NCBI RefSeq assembly: GCF_024166365.1 | Contig: NC_064822.1 | Location: forward strand, 103,846,823-103,910,822 | Length of the DNA: 64,000 bases | Direction of reading: 5' to 3' | Source of the DNA: Elephas maximus indicus | Lineage: Eukaryota > Chordata > Mammalia > Proboscidea > Elephantidae | Shown: positions 55,697 through 64,000 of the stretch, piece after piece | Position numbering within the stretch: position 1 is the stretch's first letter | How the letters are laid out: every line of letters begins with the position of its first letter | Program-made: the position numbers and the translations under genes | The notes under the pieces: model-generated | Told to the model about the DNA's origin: nothing | Databases searched by the model: none | What the model saw: the letters and a program-made list of their open reading frames with translations, nothing else

Positions 55697-56572
55697 ATCA
55701 TCGTCCCTGGGTGGGGAATGAGAAGCTGGACTGTGTGAAGAAGAATGGGACATCAGGATTGGAGGAAGACTCATTTACAACCTGCATTATGCAGATGACA
55801 CAACCTTACTTGCTGAAAAGTGAAGAGGACTTGAAGTGCTTATTGATAAAGATCAAAGACCACAGCCTTCAGTATGGATTACGCCTCAACATAAAGAAAA
55901 CAAAAATCCTCACGACTGGACCAATAATCCACATCAAGATAAATGGAGAAAAGATTGAAGTTGTCAAAGATTTCATTTTACTTGGATCCACAATCAACAC
56001 CCATGGAAGCAGCAGTCAAGAAATCAAACGACGCATTCCATTGGGTAAATCTTCAGCAAAGGACCTCTTTAAAGTGTTGAAAAGCACAGATGTCACCTTG
56101 AAGACTAAGGTGCACCTGACCCAAGCTATGGTATTTTCAATTGCAGCATATGCATGTGAAAGCTGGACAATGAATAAGGAAGACTGAAGAAGAATTGATG
56201 CCTTTGAATTGTGGTGTTGGCGAGGAATATTGAATATACCATGGACTGCCAAAAGAACAAACAAATCTGTCTTAGAAGAAGTACAACCAGAATGCTTGTT
56301 AGAAGCAAGGATGGTGAGACTGTGTCTTACATACTTTGAACAATGCCCTTCTCCAGTCCATGGAGAAGGCTATCATGCTTGGTAAAGTACAGGGTCATCG
56401 GAAAAGAAGAAGACCCTCAACAAGATGGATTGACACAGTGGCTGCAACAATGGGCTCAAGCATAACAACACTGGTAAGGATGGCACAGGACCAGGCATTG
56501 TTTTGTTCTGTGGTACATAGGGTTGCTATGAGTCAGAGCCGACTCAAAGGCACCTAACAACAACAACACATG
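55697..56572 (+). mobile_element. RTE LINE 3' part (right arm of inverted pair)
   Basis: 55711-56187 encodes YLLKSEEDLKCLLIKIKDHS, LNIKKTKILTTG, KIEVVKDFILLGSTINTHGS and VHLTQAMVFSIAAYACES, followed by stops. The 3' tail 'gggttgctatgagtcagagc' and (CAA)n close at 56572. 5'-truncated inside RT. It is a different insertion from the left arm, with the opposite orientation. Confidence 0.92.
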
Positions 56573-56579
56573 TGAGGAA

Positions 56580-56830
56580 ACTGCTTATTAGCTCAGTCAC
56601 GTAAGTGAGACTGAATGGCCAACACCTACTCAAAAGCAAAGACAAAGAGGCACGAAGGGGCAGAAAAACGGAGTGAGTGGAAATGGTGAACCCAGAGTGG
56701 AGAAGGAGAAAGTGCTGACACATCAGGGGGACTGCAAACAATGTCACAAAACAATTTGTGTATAAATTGTTGAATGAGAAACTAATTTTCTCTGTAAACT
56801 TTCACCTAAAGCACAATATAAATAAATGAA
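56580..56830 (+). mobile_element. L1 3'UTR fragment
   Basis: 'ggactgcaaacaatgtcaca', 'gtaaactttcacctaaagca', then AATATAAATAAATG. Same type as 24465 and 28070. Confidence 0.87.
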
Positions 56831-57100
56831 TGAATAAAAAGCAAGCAAGCTCAGAAGGAACTGTTTCCAACTCTTCCTCTAAATAGCAAAGAACTTTTAA
56901 AAGGTCATTTCTACTCTCTGGGAATTAGTAAAACAGTTGAGTTTTACCGCGTGCCTCTAAAATTTCTCAGACAGCCCTTCCGATAGCAGTCTCAGACTGA
57001 CCTGTGCATACCTGTCACCAGTAAAAGTACTGTTTGAGCTTTTAAAAAAATATTGAAGAACACCTTTATGCATGTCACATTTTAACAAGTTAATATTTGC
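56831..57100. other. short intergenic gap before the L1
   Basis: No gene or named element. Confidence 0.4.
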
Positions 57101-57386
57101 TTGAACCGAGGACTTCTGGCCAACATGGCACCATAGACAGAAGCACCACGCCATCCCTCCACAGAAAAGAAATGAAAAACTAAGTAAAACAGAGACAAAT
57201 GTCATTCCCGGAACCTGAAGTGTCAAATGAAGAGACAAAGAACTCAGCCAAACACCGAATGGAGTAAGAAACTGACAGAGGACTGAGAGCGAGGAGAGAT
57301 GCGTGCTGAGGTTCCTTATCAGCTAACGCTGTAGGGATTCACCATCTTGGACTCCTGCCTAAGAACAGCTGACAGGGGGCACAGAA

Positions 57387-58500
57387 AGCAGCTTCGCGGA
57401 GCTCCCAGCAAGAGACAGAGCACCTGGTAACCAATGATACACACTTTTCCACCCCCACCCCCACCCCCCACCCCCATTCTCTTCCTGCTGCTCTACCTCC
57501 GGGCTTCCTGGCTGTCTCCAGTGGCTCTACCGGCATGGAACTGCAGCGTCAGTGCCACTTGGAATTGCCCCACCCACATCACAGATCTGCGGAAGGGGTG
57601 TACGGGAAAGCAGTTTCACGAAGTTCCCAGCAGGAGACAGAGCACCCGATAACAAGAGATGTATGCTTTCATAACACCCACCCTTCCCCTCCCGCTTAGG
57701 CCTCCTTTGCTTCCCGCCAGCCACAGTCTCTCCGCCGGGAGACAACTGCTTCTGCCCCAAGCTGCTTGGATTTGCCCCATCCACGCTGGCCAGGTCCCTG
57801 AGCTGGGGTTGTTCCTTTCTGTCTCTTTGGTTTCTTGCCTCCCACCACCTCCACCTCCTTTCTCTTGAACACCTGGTTCTGTGTGCCACCTTTGCTGCTT
57901 CTTGAAAGGCTGTGAAGCCCCACTTAACTGGGGAACAAATCCCTCTCCCCCAGCCTGCAACACCACACGGGTGGGATCCCTGGGGGGGGGGGGGGCGTTG
58001 TTTTGTTTTGTTTTGTTTTGTTTATTGCTTGTGTGGTTTTGTTTTGCTTTGTTCTATTTTGTTTTGTTTGTTTGTTTTCTTTCTCCTTTCACACTTGGGA
58101 GCCCCTTCTAGCTGGGCTGCACTGCGCTGCCTATGAGCCACACCCCAAACTGCACAGCTCAGTAGGTGGGATCCCTAGGGGCATTTCTTTTTTCTTTTTT
58201 TCCTATTCTCTTTTTCCCTTTCTGTCTTTCTTCATTTTTCAGTTCTCATCTGTCTATGCTTACCTTCTTTTCCTGTCTCCTGAATACCTGGGGCTGTGTG
58301 ACACCTATACCCCCACTAGCCAGGCTATACTGTGCAACCTGGGAGACATCCCCAGTCTTTGTAGCTGCACTGGTGGGAACCCCTGGGGGGGGTTCTTTTC
58401 TTCTTTTCCAAATTTCTATCTAGTTATTTTTTTTCTTTTCCCGTTTTTTCATTTTTTTTTTTTTCTTTTTGCTTCTTTCCATTTCTCAGGTTCTCATCCC
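57387..58500 (+). repeat. tandem-like units in the L1-A 5'UTR
   Basis: 'agcagcttcgcggagctccc' at 57387 recurs as 'agcagtttcacgaagttccc' at 57609 (222 bp apart). 'gtgggatccctggggg' near 57971 recurs near 58166 and 58372 (about 200 bp spacing). A G14 run at 57982-57995 and a (GTTTT)n tract follow. This looks like internal promoter monomers. Confidence 0.6.
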
Positions 58501-59857
58501 TCCACTCCAAAGGCAAAGTCCCTGTCCACCCTGTGTGTGTGTGTGTGTGTTTCCCTTATTTGTTTTTGGCTCCTGTTTCTCTCTTCTCTTTCCCATACCC
58601 ATATTAGCTCCATATATCAAAAAATCCTCTCTCTTTTCTGCCTACCTGCACCATCCGCTGAACATCACACCTCTGAGCAGCACAGGCATGGCCTACCAGA
58701 ACCTGCCAGCACTGATTCCTGGTCCTAGTATGTGCCACAAACAACCCATTCCAGCCCCTCCCCTTCAGTTGGACTGGCCCTGCTCCCCGAGAGCTGAGTG
58801 ACGGGCCCCACCCTGGACAAGGAGGTGAAAAGTATCATGTATCCTGACTACAGATGAGCAAACAACAAAGAATGCACAGCCCCCCTGCTCAGACATAACC
58901 AAATAAAACAAAAAAACCAGATGAAACAAACAAATCTACAATCAAGAAACAAAGAAAATAACTACTGAATGTCCTGAGGATAGCAGACAATAGCAAAATA
59001 TATTAAAAAAAAAAAAAAAAACAGGATGGGACAGTTCCAGTAGGTGTCCAAAATGAAACACGAGATGACTTTCCAGTAGAAGAAAAGTCACTAGAACTAC
59101 CTGGCAAAGAATTTAAATCTCTAATATTCACAGCTATCCAAGAGTTGAAGCAAAAAGCAGACAAAAATGAGAAAAAAGAGACAAATTTGTGGAAAAGGCA
59201 GAAAATTATTGGGAAATACAGACAAAAAATGGGATAATTCAGGAAAATAATGCAGGAACAAAATGCCAAAATAAATTCACAACTAGAAATCATACAAAAA
59301 AATTAGAAATCCAAAAGATAAACAACAAGGTTTCAGAAATGGACAGGGTCATAGAAGGGCTGAGGAGCAGATTCAAAATGACGGAAGACAAGATCAGTGA
59401 AATTGAAGACAAATGCTTGGCTACAGCTCTCAGGAAAAATCAGAAAAAAGAATGAAGAAAAATGAGGAAACCCTGAGAATTATGTGGGACACAATCAAAA
59501 GCCAAAATTTGTGAGTGATCAGAGTTCCAGAACAGGGAGAGAAAGTGGAAAACACAGAGAGGATCATTAAAGAATTGCCAGCAGAAAACTTCCCTATTAC
59601 CATGAATAATGAAAAGCTGACCATCCAAGAAGCTCAAAGAACCCTATAGGATAGACCCCAAAAGAAAAACACCAAGACACATCATAACCACACTCACTAA
59701 AACCAAAAACAAAAAATCTTGCAAGCAGCTTGAGAAAAACAAAAAGTCACATACAGAGGAAAACAGACTAAGCTTGATTATTCAGCAGAAATCATGCAGG
59801 CAAGAAGGTAATGGGATGACATAGATAAAATCTTAAAAGAAAAACATTGTCAACCAT

Positions 59858-59936
59858 GAATAATATATATAATATTTATATATATTTATAGAAATATTAT
59901 ATTATATATATTGTATTAAATATATATATATGTATC
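59858..59936. repeat. (TA)-rich tract inside L1-A ORF1 region
   Basis: An AT-only stretch with a palindromic 'taatatataatatttatata'-like core splits the ORF1 3' part. It may have grown after insertion. Confidence 0.85.
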
Positions 59937-61780
59937 CTACAAAACTTTCATTTGAATATGATGGTGAAATTAGGACATTTCCAGGTAAACAGAAATTAAA
60001 GGAACATGTAAAAGCCAAACCAAACCTACAGGAATTATTAAAGGGAGTCCTTCGGTCTGAGAACAAACAACATCAAACCACAGCCTGAATCTAGGACACA
60101 AGATTGTACCAGCCAGATATCAATGTAGGAAATGAACTCTCAAGGACTATCAAAAACCAAAAGAATTGCAACAGGGAACCAGAGAGGTTAATCTGTAAAT
60201 GACAACAACGTCAGGGCAATAAAAGAGAGAATAAACAGTGTAGGTACAGAACTCTCTAACGGAGAGGAAGGAAAGCCAATACCAAGTAAGAATAGACTGG
60301 TTCAAACCTAGGAACATAAGGGTAAATTTCAAGGTAACCACAAAGAAAGTTAACAAACCCACTCATCAAAGATAAAGAAGAAAAGCATAAAGTCTCAATG
60401 AAAACTAAATCCACAAAAATGGAAGAAGTGAAAAAGAAATCTGCAAACAAGAGGAACTCAGCACAGGAGAGTAAGAGGAACAAAGAAAATGTTAGGAGCA
60501 CACAAAAAAGCACTACATAATGACAGCAATAAACTCACACCTATCAATAATTACACTGAATGTAAATGGCCTAAAATGCACCCATAAACAGACATAGAGT
60601 GACAGAATGCATTTAAAAAAAAAAAAGCATCCATCAATATGCTGTCTACAAGAGACACGACTTAGAAAAAAAGACATAAAATTATTAAAAATCAAAGGAC
60701 AGAAAACAATACGTCAAGCAAATAACTACCAAAAAAGAGCAGGAGTGGCAATACTAATCTCAGATAAAATAGACTTTAAAACAAAATCCACTGCAAAAGA
60801 CAAAAAAGGAACTATATAATGATTAAAGGGACAACCCATCATGAAGACTTAACCATAGTAAACATCTACACACCCAATGACAGGGTTCCCAAATACAGAA
60901 AACAAGCTCTAACAGCACTGAAAAGAAAAATTAACAGTTCCACAATAATAGTAGGAAACTTCAACACACTACTCTCAGTAAAGGACAGAATGTCTAGAAA
61001 GAAAATCAACAAAGGTACAGAAGAGCCAAAGAGCACAATCAGCCAACTTGACCTCATAGACATATATAGAACACTCCACCCAACAGCTGCAAAGTGCACA
61101 TTCTTTTCCAACAAGCATGGAACCTTCTCCACAATAGACCACATCTTAGGCCACTGAGCAATCCTCAACAAAATCCAAAACATTGAGATAATACAAAGTA
61201 TCTTCTCTGACCACAATGCCATCAAAGCAGAAATTGACAACAGGAAGAGTAAGGGAAAACAAATGAATTAAATGGAAACTGAATAACACCCTGCTTAAAA
61301 ACCACTAGGTGATAGAAGAAATCAGAGGTGGAATCAAAAAATTCCTAGACTCAAATAAGAATGAAAACACATCATACCGAAACCTTTGGGACACAGCAAC
61401 ACAGTGCTCAGAGCTCAATTTATAGCAATAGATGCACACATCAAAAAAGAAGAAAGGGACAAAATCAAAACATTAGCTACACAGCTTGATCGAATAGAAA
61501 GAGAACAGCAAAAGAAGCCCACACCCACCAGAAGAAAGGAAATAATAAAGATCAGAGGAGAAATAAATGAAATAGACAATAGAAAAGCAATAGAATGAAT
61601 GAACAAAACTAAAAGTTCATTCTTTGAAATGATCAACAAAATCGACAAACCACTGGCCAAACTGACAAAAGAAAAACAGGAGCGGACACAACCCAAATAA
61701 GAAATGAAATGGGGGACATTACAACAGACCCAACTGAAACAAAAAGGATCATAACACGGTATTACGAAACACTATACTCC

Positions 61781-64000
61781 AGAGAGGCGGGACCAAGATG
61801 GCTGAGTAGGTAGAAGCTACCTCGGATCCCTCTTGCAACAAAGACTCGGAAAAACAAGTGAATCGATCACATGAACCCTGACCATCAAACACACAGATCT
61901 AAAGAGTTGACCTGAGTGACAGAGACGGAGAACGAACAACCACGGGGAAGCAGCGACTGTTTTAGGAGCCTGGAGCCAGCGTCCCAGTCAGGAAACCTTG
62001 GCGCCGGGCTTTGGATTGGGCTCAGGGGAGCTGAGCATGGCATCCTGAGACGGCGCAAACACGGGATGCAGCCCTAGCCCCCAGAAGTGACCTCGGGGGA
62101 AGCCCAGCCAGTGCATGCAGGCAGCACAGTGACACGGCTGACAGGAGGAGAAGTCACCGGGAGACAGCAACTGGTTTTGGATCCTGGAGTGCAGCGTCCC
62201 AGCCGGGGAACCTTGATGCTGGGCTTTGGACTGGGAGCGGAGGAACTGACCACGGCTTCTGAGACAGCACAAGCACAGGATGCGGACCTGACCCTCAGGG
62301 GAGATCTCAACCCAGCCAACGCACACAGGATACACACCCCTTGGGAATCTCAGCTAAAACAGTCATCACCAAACAAGATAAGCAACTTTGTCTATATTCC
62401 GGGGTGCTACTCTCTCCTATTTATATGAACCCTCCCCTCCCCTTCCCAGGTGGCTTCATTAACATTGGAATTTCCTGAGCCAGAGAGTGAACTGTGCTGC
62501 AGTTTTTCTTTCTTTTTTTTTTTTTTTTTTTTTTGGTCTTTTCCTAGCCCATTCTCCTGGCCTGAGAGAAGCAGCTACAAAAAACGCAGGGACCAAAAAT
62601 CCTTCCCTAATTGGACTAAAAATACAGAACCAGCTCCAGCCAAACATATGTGATCCACAGTCTTGGGCTTTCATCCCTACAGGGAACAAGGTGGCTATTA
62701 TAATGCAAAGGCAATTCTCATAGGGATCTGACTGTAATTGTTTTAGCAGATTACTGGAAAGACAAGTTTCCGAGGTCTGATATCTCTACCTGACCCACAA
62801 CAGGGAACTGAGGACTGAAGCTCCACCCAAACCACCTAACCTCCTGCCATAGGGGTCTGAGGATAGTGACATCTACCAATCTGTAGAGGTACATGCTTTG
62901 GGTGCCTAAGGTACAGCTGCAGAACCCACCCACCGAAGTGCTTTAGGAATAGAGACACACCTACCTCACTGGCACTTGGGGAAAGCCTGTCGACATCCTG
63001 CCCCCCCCCCGGAATGTGACCCCCTGCTGCTACTAGAATCTGGTGCACACAACTATCACCACTACTCCTCTAGGTGGATAGGTGACAGTCTGCACCACAC
63101 ACTTGATGACCCAAAATCAGATTCTACTCAAGAATAGTGAACAGACTCTTAGGCTTATATATCTGGTAACAGCCCAAACCAGCTGGTAATAGGACATAAG
63201 TGAGTCAAGGGCTAAAACAATCAATCTAGTAGCCCATCTGCATATATTGAAACAAAACAAAACAAGATAAGACTCAGTGAGCAAATATAGAATAAATCAC
63301 TACAATATCTTACTGATGGCTTGGAGACAGCAGTCGATATCAAACCACATAAAGAAGCAGACCATGATTGCTTCTACAACTCCCCAAACTAAAGAATCAA
63401 AATCTTTCCCAAATGAAGATACAATCCTGGAATTGCCAGATGCAGAATATACAAAACTAATTTACAGAATGCTTTAAGACATCAGGGATGACCTCAGAAA
63501 TGAAATAAGGCAATCTACAGAAAAAGCCACGGAACACACTGGTAAAGCAGTTGAAGAACTCAAAAAGATTATTCAGGAACATAGTGGAAAAATTAATAAG
63601 CTGTAAGAATCCATAGAGAGACAGCATTCAGAAATCCAAAAGATTAACAGTAAAATTACAGAATTAGACAACTCAATAGGAAGTCAGAGGAGCAGACTCG
63701 AGCAATTGGAAGACAGGGTGGGGGATCTGGAGGACAAGGGAATTGACACCAATATAAAATATAGCTGAAAAAAATCAGATAAAAGAATTTTAAAAAATGA
63801 AGAAACCCTAAGAATCATGTGGGACTATCAAGAAGAATAATTTGCGTGTGACTGGAATCCCAGAACAGGGAGGGATAACGGAAAATACGGAGAGAATAGT
63901 TGAAGATCTGTTGGCAAAAAAATTCCCTGACATCACGAAAGATGAAAGGATATCTATCCAAGATGCTCATCGAACCCCATATAAGATTGATCCAAAAAGA
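61781..64000 (+). mobile_element. second L1 LINE (L1-B) inserted in L1-A, runs off the window
   Basis: Starts 'agagaggcgggaccaagatg' with CAAGATGGC, a perfect YY1-type site, at 61794-61802, as at the 5' end of mammalian L1s. The 5'UTR of about 1.5 kb has two ~214-bp units from 61944 and 62158. A T-run lies at 62514-62534 and C10 at 63001-63010. ORF1 begins about 63277-63316 and its coiled coil reads IQKINSKITELDNSIGSQRS and LEQLEDRVGDLEDKGID near 63640-63750. Several stops are present, so ORF1 is dead. The 3' part lies beyond 64000. Confidence 0.9.
61944..62345 (+). repeat. two ~214-bp tandem units in the L1-B 5'UTR
   Basis: 'cagcgactgttttaggagcc' at 61951 and 'cagcaactggttttggatcc' at 62165 start two copies that stay aligned through 'cagcgtcccag', 'gggctttgga', 'gacggcgcaa/gacagcacaa' and 'cccagcca'. 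This is monomer-like promoter organisation. Confidence 0.8.

Larger units (their letters stand above)
57104..61780 (+). mobile_element. L1 LINE with 5' end (L1-A), interrupted in ORF2
   Basis: The 5'UTR starts near 'gaggacttctggccaacatg' with a CAACATGGC YY1-like site at 57121-57129. It contains GC-rich tandem-like units to about 58800. ORF1 lies around 59025-59840; coiled coil at 59189-59455 with KLEIQKINNKVSEMD. ORF2 starts at ATG 60520 (MTAINSHLSIITLNVNG), with endonuclease motifs CLQET near 60640 and IDHIL near 61135. The usual GDFNT reads GNFNT near 60955. Stops are present in all parts. The RT begins (QIRNEMGDITTDPTE) and breaks off at 61780, where another L1 starts. Confidence 0.93.

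Noticed and set aside
57527-58801. GC-rich stretch with several 70-240 aa frames, looking like a CpG-type gene promoter or gene
   Set aside because: It lies between an L1 5' start and L1 ORF1; the frames overlap on both strands, are low complexity and match L1 5'UTR units.
61944-62345. Tandem units as a CRISPR-like array or satellite
   Set aside because: Only two diverged ~214-bp units within an L1 5'UTR; no short repeats with unique spacers, and the genome is mammalian.
1-64000. A new multi-gene system or defence locus
   Set aside because: Apart from the OR genes, every coding signal found belongs to LINEs or ERV relics; nothing else has a sustained open frame with conserved motifs.

Overview
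This is nuclear DNA of a placental mammal, most probably an afrotherian of the elephant, manatee and hyrax group. The main clue is a tRNA-derived SINE with an A-box-like 'tagtggttaag', a B-box-like 'ggcagttcgaatcc' and a conserved tail 'gtcgctatgagtc'. It occurs with many copies of a BovB-like RTE LINE that shares that tail, which is the AfroSINE/RTE pairing of afrotherian genomes. Eutherian L1, MIR, an L1M-type 3' end, MaLR-type LTRs and a hAT MITE are also present. The species call is inference; no search was run.

The only host genes I can support are four olfactory receptor units in one orientation (+). They start at 2299, 13240, 33727 (dead) and 51682. All resemble the OR8S subfamily (human OR8S1). 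Three are intact single-exon coding sequences of 311, 311 and 307 codons. The third unit has the full 312-codon frame with no indel, but it has ACG at the start position and one TAA before TM7. Each coding exon follows a likely 3' splice site 14-17 nt before the start codon. Units 2-4 share a weakly conserved non-coding block 3.4-4.8 kb upstream of the start codon, a candidate promoter or 5' exon. Units 1 and 2 share 3' flank. The locus therefore grew by tandem duplication of whole units.

Layout: 1-3.7 kb is OR unit 1. 3.7-6.6 kb holds a MaLR-type LTR and an antisense RTE inserted in its 3' flank. 7-9.2 kb is AfroSINEs. 9.4-14.7 kb is OR unit 2. 15-28.2 kb is a repeat field with LTR fossils, a class I ERV pol scrap, RTE fragments, a 3.7 kb antisense L1 with a 17-bp target duplication, an MLT1-like LTR and a MER20-like MITE. 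28.8-34.7 kb is OR unit 3, the pseudogene. 35.4-47.5 kb is SINEs, a long antisense RTE, internally deleted RTE derivatives, a sense L1 3' half and LTR fossils. 48.2-52.6 kb is OR unit 4. 53-56.8 kb is an old L1/HAL1-like RT region and two RTEs head to head around an AfroSINE. 57.1-64 kb is a sense L1 with its 5' end, interrupted at 61781 by a second L1 that runs off the window.

I looked for something beyond this and found no convincing new biological system. The best leads are the shared upstream blocks of the OR units, the RTE-derived short elements (5' end joined to 3' end), the tandem promoter-like units in both L1 5'UTRs, and an unclassified element near 24.8-25.5 kb.
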